From Psychrobacter sp. P11G3 (GTDB lineage: Bacteria > Pseudomonadota > Gammaproteobacteria > Pseudomonadales > Moraxellaceae): a DNA stretch of 64,000 nt. Where the stretch lies: NCBI RefSeq assembly GCF_001435845.1, contig NZ_CM003596.1:744001-808000 (forward strand), read 5' to 3'. Below the pieces are notes generated by a model. The model did not search any database. It was not told the origin of the DNA and saw only the letters and a list, made by a program, of their open reading frames with translations. Shown in pieces: positions 27,070 to 36,493 of the stretch. Each line of letters begins with the position of its first letter. Position 1 is the first letter of the stretch. A program made the position numbers and the translations under genes.

Positions 27070-27690
27070 ATGTTTATAAGAGCGTATCTACGAGCGTTTA
27101 TCAAAGAATAAGATGCCAAGCGTGCCAAAAATGAGCTTATACAGTTTGCTACTGATCATGGTCACAAAATTGCCGCCTTCTATGTTGAAAACGAGTCAGG
27201 CGCAACTTTAATACGTCCACAGTTAATGTAACTGATTGATGACGCCCATGAAGGCAATATAATTTTGGTTGAGCAGATTGACCGCTTAGCACATTTGAAC
27301 CAAGCTGATTGGGATACTCTCAAAAGAATGCTATTAGAAAAGAAACTGGCGGTAGTATCAAAAGAGCTACCGACCTCTTATATAACTCCTCAATCTGATA
27401 GCAGCACTGAATTTATGAGCAGCGTATTACAGGCCATCAATTCGATGATGCTTGATATGCTCGCTGCTATTGCTAGAAAGAACTATGAAGATCGACGTAA
27501 CCGTCAAATGCAAGGTATTGCTCGTGCTAAGGTAGAAAGCAAATATTCAGGACGTAGGAAAGATACCGAGAAGCGTAAGATTATCGCTAGCTTTCTGAAA
27601 TCTGGACATAGTTATTCTGAAATACAAGCTACAGCTAAGTGCTCGCGTCAGCTGATAGCTGTTATAGCTACTCAAATACTCAAATACTCA
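27070..27690 (+). pseudogene. decayed serine resolvase (remnant 1)
   Basis: Reading through two stops gives FIRAYLRAFIKE*DAKRAKNELIQFATDHGH...RPQLM*LIDDAHEGNIILVEQIDRLAHLNQADW...RRNRQMQGIARAKVESKYSGRRKD...SYSEIQATAKCSRQLIAV. This is a small serine resolvase with its C-terminal HTH. The two stops (TAA at 27109 and 27229) stand where CAA (Gln) is expected. The catalytic Ser position (RAST in the intact homologue at 30.3 kb) is Phe here. It ends directly in the ACTC repeat array at 27669. The open part from 27265 could still make the HTH domain. Confidence 0.8.
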
Positions 27691-27708
27691 AATACTCAAA
27701 TACTCAAA
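27669..27708 (+). repeat. orphan centromere-like array, 5 x TACTCAAA
   Basis: Five perfect head-to-tail 8-bp units: an ACTC box every 8 bp separated by A/T-only spacers. It is the same unit as the 16-copy array in front of parA (opposite strand). No parA gene lies nearby; it overlaps the end of a resolvase remnant. Confidence 0.9.
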
Positions 27709-27953
27709 ATTATTTTGAGGATCTGTAATAATCCTTGTCAAATAAAAGTGGGCTGTTATCAAAGTTCCTTTAACATATTCTATTTTTAGTAGTTTATTAG
27801 CTTAAATAGGATCAAGAAAAATATTGATTACGTTTCAGGTTACAGTATTTTAGCCGAATCTTTTATAAACGAATCATTATCGCAACGATGATACTGATAC
27901 TAACTTGAGCTTGATTGTCAAGGCAGACTTTCCTGCGTATAGCAGGGTTTGTT

Positions 27954-29537
27954 CTAACTATTCAAACCATCTGCTTCATCTTTAAAGGTTTCTACAACCA
28001 CAGAGAAAATATCGTCCCAAACCTCATCATTTGTTAAAAATGGATAATCCTTCAATAGCTTATTACTTTTAGCACCCTTATTCTGTAGCATGCTGCGAAT
28101 GATTCTATCGGCATAGCTGTTGGGCATCTCAACAACCTCTTTTATCGCCAGTCGTGCATGGTCATGCTTTCTTAGGTACTGTGACTCGTTGTGCATCTCT
28201 TTTTCAATAACATGAGCAATTAGTCTTGATAAATACTGAACGTGAGGCGTTAGTTCCATAAAGCACCATGCAGGTTGAATGAGGTGAGTGTTTTCAAAAT
28301 TTAAGTTTGAGCGAATACCATCGGGGTAAGTAACCGCCTGTTTATCAAAGCTGTAATGATCACGGATTTGCTTCATAAGCGGCACAGAGACACGGTCTAA
28401 AATCTTATCATAGGCATGACGGTCTGAGGGGTGTTCAGCAATGGCTTGTGATATAGGTAGGATAATCGGCTCATGAATGACCTGGTCTCGCCTGAGGACA
28501 TCATTAATTAAGAAGCGATGTACACGGCCATTGCCATCCGCTAGCGGATGAATATACACAAAGGAAAAGGAGACAACAGCACTACGCATCAGTGCTGATT
28601 GTCCCTCAGTCTTTTCCATAAATACCTGTAACCCTTCTAGCTTATTAGCAATGTCATCAGCTGGTGGCGCGATATAGTGCACAATTTCTTTAAAGCCATT
28701 GACCTGAGTATGCGAGACAAAAACTGGTGATTGACGGACACCATACTGCTGGATAACCGTTTTGCTACCGAGTATCTCTTGTTGCAGCTCGGCTAGTGAT
28801 TCAGGATCAAGCGGAATGTTACCGGTGCCGGTACGCCGCGCCATCACATCGGCAAAACGTTCAATACGTTTTAACTCTTTTCCCTCACCTTCTATAGTAA
28901 AGCTGGCTTTACTCTCTCTTAGTGTCATCCATACGGAGGCGCGCATCAGTAAGTCTTGCCCAAATTCATCGTTAAGTTTGTCAACCATCGTGGCAATATC
29001 AAGTGTAGCTGCTTGCGTAAAGGCCTCTGTTTTCACCAGCATCGGACAGAAATGACGGGTTCCTGCTAGATTGTCATTGATACGCCAGCGAGCGTTCTTG
29101 ATGACCTGCGAAGGACTTGAAGTAACCAATTTCTTAGCATCTAAAGCATCCACATAGTTACCACCTATATTACTTGGTACCTCTAAACGCTTATCCATGA
29201 GCCATTCATATAAGAAAGCCATTCTACGGGCATAGCTGCCTGTCGGCTCAGCGTTTACCCATGCTTGTACGTCATCAGCACCTACCTGCTCAAATAGACG
29301 AACCAGTAACTCTAAATTCAGTACTTCATGACGCATGTGAAACTGTAAGTGCGCAATGATAGTGTCCAGTGGACGCGCGGTTTCCTGATAAGCGTTATGA
29401 ATGACGTCACCGTCTTTATAGGTTTGTCTGCGTCCACCGATACTGCTGCTGACATATAAAGGGGAAACCAGCTCAATACTGGCATAGCGGACAAGCCATG
29501 CTGCGCCAATAGGATCTGAGGTAGGGGTATTCATCAT
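27954..29537 (-). CDS. fic: Fic-domain protein (probable AMPylating enzyme, class II)
   Basis: This 527-residue protein has a Fic core with IHPLADGNGRVHRFL (about 327-341), the HxxxDGNGRxxR catalytic loop; the usual Phe is Leu. Upstream is an inhibitory-helix motif SFTIEGEGK (about 210-218), matching the (S/T)xxxE(G/N) that blocks ATP in class II Fic proteins. The C-terminal part (HDHARLAIKEVVEMPNSYADRIIRSML) looks like a winged helix. It would transfer AMP to a protein target when relieved. It is a standalone gene next to resolvases, not an obvious toxin-antitoxin pair. Confidence 0.88.
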   Translation of the reverse strand: MMNTPTSDPIGAAWLVRYASIELVSPLYVSSSIGGRRQTYKDGDVIHNAYQETARPLDTIIAHLQFHMRHEVLNLELLVRLFEQVGADDVQAWVNAEPTGSYARRMAFLYEWLMDKRLEVPSNIGGNYVDALDAKKLVTSSPSQVIKNARWRINDNLAGTRHFCPMLVKTEAFTQAATLDIATMVDKLNDEFGQDLLMRASVWMTLRESKASFTIEGEGKELKRIERFADVMARRTGTGNIPLDPESLAELQQEILGSKTVIQQYGVRQSPVFVSHTQVNGFKEIVHYIAPPADDIANKLEGLQVFMEKTEGQSALMRSAVVSFSFVYIHPLADGNGRVHRFLINDVLRRDQVIHEPIILPISQAIAEHPSDRHAYDKILDRVSVPLMKQIRDHYSFDKQAVTYPDGIRSNLNFENTHLIQPAWCFMELTPHVQYLSRLIAHVIEKEMHNESQYLRKHDHARLAIKEVVEMPNSYADRIIRSMLQNKGAKSNKLLKDYPFLTNDEVWDDIFSVVVETFKDEADGLNS

Positions 29538-29751
29538 GAGTGGCTCAAGCGATTATAGATAAGCCATTTTGCGCAAAAACAATTATGAATGCAATATAAT
29601 GATTATAATGAAGCATTATTGCATTAAAACGATTTTCGTATGACATTGCGATACCTTTAGATTAAGACAAAAGAGCATGTTGAATCAATTGCCTACAAAC
29701 ATTAGCGTCTGAAAATACAAACAGAAAATATAGGTCGATATTTAAAATACC

Positions 29752-30348
29752 TCAACTATTAACCTGCTTTAAGACACGATAAACAGTAGCTACGCCAACA
29801 CCAACCGCCTTAGCGATCTCTTCTTTTGTCATATTGTTTTGACTGGCCAATTCTTTAATACGATTGTGTTTTGCGGTATTGGCTTTCTTACCAGTGGGTT
29901 TATAGCCACTGTTGGCCAATCCTTGTTTAATGCGCTCTCTACGCTTGTCATTATCAAGCTTTGCCATGGTCGCTAATAAATCGATCAGCATATCGTTAAT
30001 CACTTTTAGGATCTCACCTGTCATACCGTCACTCATCGTATGTGTGGTTGGTAGATCAGCCACCACCAATCGTAAGCCCTTATCTTTGATACGCTGCTTT
30101 AGAATCGAAAAATCAACTTGAGATAGTCTGCTTAATCTATCTACGCTTTCAACCAATAAAATATCGCCTTGCTCGGCGTCCTTTAGCAACTTAGCTAATA
30201 CTGGTCTATCGAGCTTTGTACCACTGAAGTGCTCAACGTAATCAACATAGCTATCACCATAGCGGCTACTGAAGGCAACCAAATCTACTAATGCTCTAGT
30301 AGCGTCTTGATCCTTAGTGCTGGCTCTCACATAAATACGAACGGTCAT
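29752..30348 (-). CDS. serine resolvase/invertase, intact
   Basis: This 198-residue small serine recombinase starts MTVRIYVRASTKDQDATRA with the nucleophile Ser10. It has the core GDILLVESVDRLSRLSQVDF (Arg-rich active site), the long E helix with KRRERIKQGL, and a C-terminal HTH (MTKEEIAKAVGVGVATVYRVLKQ). It probably resolves plasmid multimers or cointegrates at a nearby res site, which I could not define. It is flanked on both sides by decayed relatives, all transcribed the other way. Confidence 0.9.
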   Translation of the reverse strand: MTVRIYVRASTKDQDATRALVDLVAFSSRYGDSYVDYVEHFSGTKLDRPVLAKLLKDAEQGDILLVESVDRLSRLSQVDFSILKQRIKDKGLRLVVADLPTTHTMSDGMTGEILKVINDMLIDLLATMAKLDNDKRRERIKQGLANSGYKPTGKKANTAKHNRIKELASQNNMTKEEIAKAVGVGVATVYRVLKQVNS

Positions 30349-30486
30349 AACGCCCCTCTATTACTTAGACTTGATAATTAATGTTCATTGATAATATCAG
30401 GATATTACTATCGTTTAATTGCTAAGATAAGTCAAATGATAGATAGATTATCGTTTAGAGGTTTTATGTTTTGGGTATAGACTAAT

Positions 30487-30889
30487 GGTAGACCGCTTAG
30501 CACTTTTAAATCAGTATGACTGGGACATCTTAAAAAATCCTGTCTGAGAAAAAGCTAGCGGCAGTATCAAAAGAGCTGCCGACTTCATATATGGCCTTGT
30601 AGCCTGCAAACAATACTGAGTTTATGACTAGCGTATTGCAAGCCATCACCTCAATGGTGCTTGATATTTTCGTTGATATTGCTAGAAAGAACTATAAAGA
30701 TCGGCGTAACCGTCAGATGCAAGGTATTGCTCGTGTTAAGACAGAGGGTAAATACTCAGGACGTAGGAAAGATACCGGGAAGCGTAAGATTATCGCTAGT
30801 CTCCTAAAATTTGGGCATAGCTATTCTGAAATACAAATTACGGCTAAGTGCTCGCGTTAACTGATAGTTGTTGTAGCTAAAGAAACGGA
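30487..30889 (+). pseudogene. decayed serine resolvase (remnant 2)
   Basis: This piece parallels remnant 1: VDRLALLNQYDWDIL, then a frameshift near 30530, a TAG at about 30600, MTSVLQAITSMVLDIF...RRNRQMQGIARVKTEGKYSGRRKD...SYSEIQITAKCSR, and a TAA replacing the following Gln. No N-terminal catalytic part remains. Like remnant 1 it runs straight into an ACTC array (30894). The pair looks like two diverged copies of one resolvase-plus-array module. Confidence 0.8.
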
Positions 30890-30893
30890 ATGA

Positions 30894-30965
30894 TACTCAA
30901 ATACTCAAATACTCAAATACTCAAATACTCAAATACTCAAATACTCAAATACTCAAATACTCAAA
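30894..30965 (+). repeat. orphan centromere-like array, 9 x TACTCAAA
   Basis: Nine perfect 8-bp units, ending 1 bp before the stop codon of the RloC-like gene. Same unit and orientation as the array at 27669; inverted relative to the parA array at 41532. Confidence 0.93.
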
Positions 30966-30966
30966 T

Positions 30967-33162
30967 TCATTTTTCTCTTACCATCATTTCATAATGTGCA
31001 AGATGGTTAGTATGCTTGAAGATATCTTTAAATATGCGTTTGTATTCATCTATAGTTGAGCTTTGGTCATCAACGTACAAGTCGTCTGGTATACAGTGAG
31101 ATCCATCATTAACCCAACATATAAGAGATCTACAAATCAATTGCTCGTGAGTACATGAGAAGCATGCCAAAATGTCATTATCCTCAATCCCTCCAAGGAT
31201 CTTGAAATAATTTTCAATGATACGTCGCATAGAATTTTGAAGTGTTGTTTGAGACGTTGAATCTTCTCTTAACTCTTGCCATAAAAGCTCATAAGAGCTT
31301 TTTATAGGGTTTTTATTATAATAGTTTTTTATGCTCGTAACATTTCCAACTTTTCTAAGATTCCAGAAGTTAGCTCTACAGCTGGCTTTTAGTTTGTTAC
31401 TTGTATAGGAAATTTCTTTATGAAAATATACATTATGAGTCAGGACTATTAGTTGTTTTATCTTGTGGTTGCTATCATTGTTTATATCGTAAATGATATC
31501 TTTTACTAAGCTACTAACAACAAATAGGATGTTACTATCTAAGCTTGATATAGGGTCATCAATAACGATCACTCGGTTTGAATTTATCGTACTTTCTGTC
31601 GATCCACCTTTGCAAAGATGATAAAAATAAAGAAAAGTTATAAAAGAAACTTCACCTTCACTCAACGTTTCATTAGCAATAGAACCATCATTTCTCTTTA
31701 ATTGATAGTGTTTGTTACTATCTGGACTTTCCACTATAGAAAATCCCGTAAACCCGAAGTAACTCAAAGAGCTGTTTATATCATCAATTGTTTTTTTAGT
31801 ATTCGTCTTTTTCTGAGATAGTTGTGCTATCTCTCTATTTATTTTCTTAATGTTAGCTTCCGTCGTCGCTAGACGCTCATTAATACTCCTAATAGCACTA
31901 TTAGCATTTTTACTCTCCCTATTATATTTCTTTAGATTATCCTTATTTAGTTCAGCTATGTATCGCCAAGAATTTCTTACTAGTTCTGCTTTTGAAGCAC
32001 CTAATCTTGAAACCAATGCGTTTTGTTTATCAATCAGGCTATTTGCTTCATTAATAATTTTCTGTAGTTGCCCGATTTCAGTCATAGTGACATCTATGTC
32101 GATAACCCTGTTAGGTTTCTCTAACTTGCTAGCTATAAGGTTTATATTTAATTGGATTTTAGTTCTAAGTTGAGCCATAAACCGTTCAAACGAAACCGAA
32201 TCGAAAGCATAGGAGGTTTTAACTTTGTGAGCGTCGGCTATCTGTTGGAATGAATTGAGCAACTTATCTGAGTAGCTGGTATATGCATTTTGCAAAGACT
32301 TTAATAGATTTTCTTTGATTGTGTAGTTGTTATCAAAATAACTGTGAATATCTTCTCTGAAATTATGGTCTATTGTGTCCTTTTGACAGAATGGACATGT
32401 TTCCACATTATCTTGGAGATAGGTCGATCCTTCACGTACCCAAGAGCTGATATTCAAACTTTCTATCAGTGCTGATATGTTAATGTCACCTTTTCCTACA
32501 ATGATCTCTTTCCAAATATCATTGTTCTCTACCTGATCTAGCCCTGATGAAGGGCTTATAATCTTTGGCAAAGACGAAGGAGCCTTGCCATAAAGAGTCT
32601 CTGACTGTTCTTCTAATTCCTTCAAATCTAGGAGTGCTGCTGTGCCACCCAATTCGATCAAACTTTTCGCAAAAAAATCCTCTTTCTTCCCAAGATATCC
32701 CGATAGTGGGCTTTTTAAAGCATTTTTTCTCAACTCTCCGCTATCAAACCAGACAGCATCAACGACCTCTTTCTTTAAATCTAGTAAGTCTTTTTTCTTA
32801 TCTGCTAAGCTTTTTCCTAGTCCGAAACTTACTTTTTCTAAACCTTCAACTTCATTTTGTTTTTTTAAGATCAATTTTTCGTTATCTATATCGTCCTCAC
32901 CAATTGTAAACACCCCGTTCAAGCTGGCATTATTGAGTATATTTTTCTCTTTAAAATCCTTATTATAAACATGAATATCAAGGGGTCTATCTGACAACCA
33001 TCTTATTGTACAGTTGGGAGAACGAGTTCTTAATAGATTAGAAAGAGTGGTTTTTCCACTTCCATTGGTTCCATATATAAAGTTAATCTTACCTAAATCA
33101 TTACAACTAATGCCTGACTCATTGTAGGTAGCAATATTTTTTACTTGGAAACTTTCGATCAT
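30967..33162 (-). CDS. AAA_13 ATPase, RloC/PrrC-like (candidate anticodon nuclease)
   Basis: This 731-residue protein has an ABC/SMC-type ATPase head: Walker A GTNGSGKTT (31-39), signature TLSEGEVSF (about 500) and Walker B VIVIDDPISSLDSN (about 531). The two halves are split by coiled coils around a CPFC pair (Cys256, Cys259) placed like the zinc hook of RloC. The C-terminal region carries MRRIIENYF (Arg-x3-Glu, about 645-650) and His residues near 725, the spacing of the PrrC/RloC nuclease triad. RloC and PrrC cut tRNA anticodons when host restriction is subverted, and PrrC genes sit inside type I hsd loci. This gene lies directly behind hsdR. ATPase identity is firm; nuclease activity is inferred. 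Confidence 0.75.
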   Translation of the reverse strand: MIESFQVKNIATYNESGISCNDLGKINFIYGTNGSGKTTLSNLLRTRSPNCTIRWLSDRPLDIHVYNKDFKEKNILNNASLNGVFTIGEDDIDNEKLILKKQNEVEGLEKVSFGLGKSLADKKKDLLDLKKEVVDAVWFDSGELRKNALKSPLSGYLGKKEDFFAKSLIELGGTAALLDLKELEEQSETLYGKAPSSLPKIISPSSGLDQVENNDIWKEIIVGKGDINISALIESLNISSWVREGSTYLQDNVETCPFCQKDTIDHNFREDIHSYFDNNYTIKENLLKSLQNAYTSYSDKLLNSFQQIADAHKVKTSYAFDSVSFERFMAQLRTKIQLNINLIASKLEKPNRVIDIDVTMTEIGQLQKIINEANSLIDKQNALVSRLGASKAELVRNSWRYIAELNKDNLKKYNRESKNANSAIRSINERLATTEANIKKINREIAQLSQKKTNTKKTIDDINSSLSYFGFTGFSIVESPDSNKHYQLKRNDGSIANETLSEGEVSFITFLYFYHLCKGGSTESTINSNRVIVIDDPISSLDSNILFVVSSLVKDIIYDINNDSNHKIKQLIVLTHNVYFHKEISYTSNKLKASCRANFWNLRKVGNVTSIKNYYNKNPIKSSYELLWQELREDSTSQTTLQNSMRRIIENYFKILGGIEDNDILACFSCTHEQLICRSLICWVNDGSHCIPDDLYVDDQSSTIDEYKRIFKDIFKHTNHLAHYEMMVREK

Positions 33163-33233
33163 AACGCTATCCGTATAGAAAGGTCTTAGTGTATTTTGAT
33201 AAATAAAAGTATACTAAATTCGTGTAAATATAA

Positions 33234-36200
33234 CTAAACCACCCGATGCCTCTTAAAGTTCTCAGCCTGCTCAAATATCTCTTTGTAGACCTCTTTGGAA
33301 TCTACAGGTGGATAGCCCCATTCATCGAGCAATACCATCAAATCAAACTGTAGCTCAGCTTTGATGTCATCACGCTTGTTCCAGTCAGTGTATTTAGCCT
33401 TCTCATCGATGAGCTTTTTCACTTCTTTAGACAGCTCAATCAGCTTGTCCTCTGGATAAGTGAAATCGTACTTATGCGCCAATGATAGCAGAATGTCATA
33501 AAACGCTTTTTCTTCAAAGTCGATACCCATCTCACCAAACGACGCCATCTCAACCCGTAGCTCGTTATACAGCTTGATGATCTCATCAGAGAAATCACCA
33601 ATGACTTCAGCGCGCAGTATGTCTTGTTCGTCACGGTCGTTATACTTCTCAACCAAAGCATTCATCTTCTTACTGAAATCAACGCCCTTCACCTTGTTGG
33701 TCTTTTTAAGCTCACCAATGGCTTTAGCGAGTAGCTGCTGTAGTAGCTCTAGCTTGGTGTTGGGCTGCTTAATCACTTCAAGCTTGGCTAAGTAGTCTTC
33801 ATCGAAGATATCAATTTCACCGTCAGTGTTATCACCCAGCTTAAAGATCTCTTCAACGCCATCACTCATCAGCGCGTCTTTGACCAGGTCACGTACCTTT
33901 TGGTTCATCTGCTCAACGTCAGGTGCACCGCCAGTAGTGATTTTAAAGATAATGGTACGAATGGCTAGGTAGTAATGAATCTTATCTTTGTGCGCCTTTG
34001 TGAGTGCTTCACTACCCACACAAATATCATAGGCAGACTTCAGACGCTTGGCCAAGTCCATAAAACGCTTCTCTAGCTTCTTAGATTGCAGCGCAAAGTC
34101 AGCCGCCGCATTTAAGCAGTTCAGCTGCTCTAATGGCGTGCCGTTAAAATATAGGCTAGAGTCGAACTTATGATAGACGGTATCTAGTAGATCCAAATGG
34201 TCTTTGACCACCACGACTGACTTTTGAATATCGTCTAGGTTTTGAACCTGACCACTGGTGTAATGTGAGAGCGCTTGGTTCATCTGCTTTTTGATGCCGA
34301 TATAATCAACGACTAACCCGCTTTCTTTGCCTTCAAACTTACGGTTGACCCGTGAGATAGTCTGAATCAGGCTGTGCTTTTGTAAGGGTTTATCAATGTA
34401 GATGGTATCGAGAAAGGGTACGTCAAAGCCTGTGAGCCACATGTCGACGACGATGGCGATCTTAAAGTTAGATTTGCCGTTCTTAAACTGACGATCAAGC
34501 TCTTTGCGGTAGTCTTTATTACCCAGATTGTCCCACATGCCTTTTTCATCATCCTTGTTACGAGTCATGATCATCTTGACGCGCTCCATGGGCATGACAT
34601 TTTTCTTATCACTCTCTGACAAGGTTGAGCCTTCCTCACATGCTTTTACTTCGTTCCATTCAGGACGCAGCTCTATAATGTCTTTATATAACTGATAGGC
34701 AGCTTCCCGGCTGCTACAGACAAACATCGCCTTACCTTTTTGCGTTGTGCCCTCTTCTACTCGCGCTTCATAATGTGTCACAAAGTCTTCAGCAATGGCA
34801 CGGATGCGGTCAGGGTCACCAAGTATGGTGGACATACTCGCCATGGCTTTTTTGCTTTTCTCTATCTGATACTCATTGGTGCCAGCATCTGCACTTTCTT
34901 GATAGTATTTCTCTACTTCGTCAAGCTGCTTGCTATCGAGTAGCACCTTGGCAGCGCGACCTTCATAGACAATACGCACCGTGATTTCATCGAATACTGA
35001 CTCAACCATGGTATAGCTATCAATGACTGGACCGAAGACATCAAGGGTGGCATCAATCGGCGTACCTGTGAAGCCAACGTAAGTGGCATTGGGCAATGAA
35101 TCATGCAGGTACTTAGCGAAGCCGTAGCTCTTCTTGACACCGTCTTCAGTGACGGTAATCTTCTGCTGAAGATTAATCTGGCTACGGTGTGCTTCATCTG
35201 AGATACAAATGACGTTGGTACGCTCAGTCAGCAACGCTAAATCTTCAGTGAACTTATGGATGGTGGTCAAAAACACACCGCCACTTCTGCGACCTTTTAA
35301 CTGTTCGCGTAGATGCGCTCGACTTTCCACACTGATGATATTCTCATCACCGATATAGGTCTTAGCATTGGTAAAGGTTTCAGACAGCTGACCGTCTAAA
35401 TCAGTGCGATCAGTGATTAAAATAATGGTTGGACTGCCAAGCTCAACGTCGCGCATCAGCAGACGCGCTAGAAACAGCATGGTATAGCTCTTACCACAGC
35501 CAGTGGCGCCAAAGTACGTACCGCCCTTTCCATCTCGTAAAGCATCGCTCTCGTCAAACTTGCCGTTTGCATCAAGCACTTTCATATGACGTTTAATATT
35601 ATCAAACAGTTTGGTGGCTGCATAATACTGCGGGTAACGACAAACGATTTTTTCTTCCTTGCTGGATTTGTCAGGCACATAGATAAAATTGCGGATGACA
35701 TCGAGCAAACGCGCTTTATCAAATAATCCGCTCATCATGCTCAGTAAGGAATGGATGCCGTCTTTCTCTAATTTCTCATCGCCAGTGACTTTGCGCCAAG
35801 AGTAGTAGAACTCATACGGGGCAAAGAACGAGCCCATCTTTGAGTTGACCCCATCACTGATGACACATAGGGCATTGTATTTAAACAGCTCTGGAATATC
35901 GCGCTTATAACGGGTGGTCAGCTGGGTATAGGCATCAAACATGGTGGCATCTTCACGAATGCTGCTCTTAAACTCAAACACTACCAGTGGTAAGCCGTTG
36001 ATATAAAGAATGCCATCAGGAATACGCAGCTCAAAGCCTTGTATCTCCATTTGATTGACGATACGAAAGCGATTGTTATCGAGTGCTTCATAATCGATGA
36101 GCTGGATGTATAGGTCTTTTTGGGTATAGTCCTCACGCTTCAGAAAAAAACCGTCAGCGACAAACTTCATGATGGCTTTGTTGGTATCGTACAGATCAGA

Positions 36201-36416
36201 CGCAGGAAGGTACTCAAGCTTATGAATGATGGACTCAATCTCATATTCTGTGATCAAGTCATCTTTATAACGGGTGGCTAGAAACTGTCGAAGATCAGGC
36301 TTAATCAGCACATCGTCAGGATTACGGTCGAGTGCTTCGCCAACCGTATGTGGATAGCCCTCAGATGCTAGTAGCTCGACAATGGCTTGTTCAAGTCGGT
36401 CTTCGGTGAATTTCAA
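33234..36416 (-). CDS. hsdR: type I restriction enzyme R subunit
   Basis: This 1060-residue protein has the N-terminal nuclease motif LPLVVFEFKSSIRED (about 140-155), then the superfamily 2 helicase/translocase: GATGCGKSYTM (about 304), ISDEAHRSQ, YVGFTGTPI, and QTISRVNRKFEGKESGLVVDYIG. It translocates DNA and cuts unmethylated target DNA together with HsdM and HsdS. The start codon is TTG (36416) preceded by AAAAAGGACTTATAG. It is separated from hsdS by a gene for a secreted protein. Confidence 0.95.
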   Translation of the reverse strand: MKFTEDRLEQAIVELLASEGYPHTVGEALDRNPDDVLIKPDLRQFLATRYKDDLITEYEIESIIHKLEYLPASDLYDTNKAIMKFVADGFFLKREDYTQKDLYIQLIDYEALDNNRFRIVNQMEIQGFELRIPDGILYINGLPLVVFEFKSSIREDATMFDAYTQLTTRYKRDIPELFKYNALCVISDGVNSKMGSFFAPYEFYYSWRKVTGDEKLEKDGIHSLLSMMSGLFDKARLLDVIRNFIYVPDKSSKEEKIVCRYPQYYAATKLFDNIKRHMKVLDANGKFDESDALRDGKGGTYFGATGCGKSYTMLFLARLLMRDVELGSPTIILITDRTDLDGQLSETFTNAKTYIGDENIISVESRAHLREQLKGRRSGGVFLTTIHKFTEDLALLTERTNVICISDEAHRSQINLQQKITVTEDGVKKSYGFAKYLHDSLPNATYVGFTGTPIDATLDVFGPVIDSYTMVESVFDEITVRIVYEGRAAKVLLDSKQLDEVEKYYQESADAGTNEYQIEKSKKAMASMSTILGDPDRIRAIAEDFVTHYEARVEEGTTQKGKAMFVCSSREAAYQLYKDIIELRPEWNEVKACEEGSTLSESDKKNVMPMERVKMIMTRNKDDEKGMWDNLGNKDYRKELDRQFKNGKSNFKIAIVVDMWLTGFDVPFLDTIYIDKPLQKHSLIQTISRVNRKFEGKESGLVVDYIGIKKQMNQALSHYTSGQVQNLDDIQKSVVVVKDHLDLLDTVYHKFDSSLYFNGTPLEQLNCLNAAADFALQSKKLEKRFMDLAKRLKSAYDICVGSEALTKAHKDKIHYYLAIRTIIFKITTGGAPDVEQMNQKVRDLVKDALMSDGVEEIFKLGDNTDGEIDIFDEDYLAKLEVIKQPNTKLELLQQLLAKAIGELKKTNKVKGVDFSKKMNALVEKYNDRDEQDILRAEVIGDFSDEIIKLYNELRVEMASFGEMGIDFEEKAFYDILLSLAHKYDFTYPEDKLIELSKEVKKLIDEKAKYTDWNKRDDIKAELQFDLMVLLDEWGYPPVDSKEVYKEIFEQAENFKRHRVV

Positions 36417-36493
36417 CTATAAGTCCTTTTTATTAGTCTATATTATCTTTATCAACGATTAATACGCCAGTTCACGGCTAAACCAAAGCTAAA

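Noticed and set aside
26914..27111. 65-codon open frame
   Set aside because: It overlaps the start of resolvase remnant 1 in another frame, is very basic, and matches nothing recognisable.
27954..29537. Fic gene as the toxin of a toxin-antitoxin pair
   Set aside because: No small antitoxin gene adjoins it, and the inhibitory motif is inside the same chain (class II).
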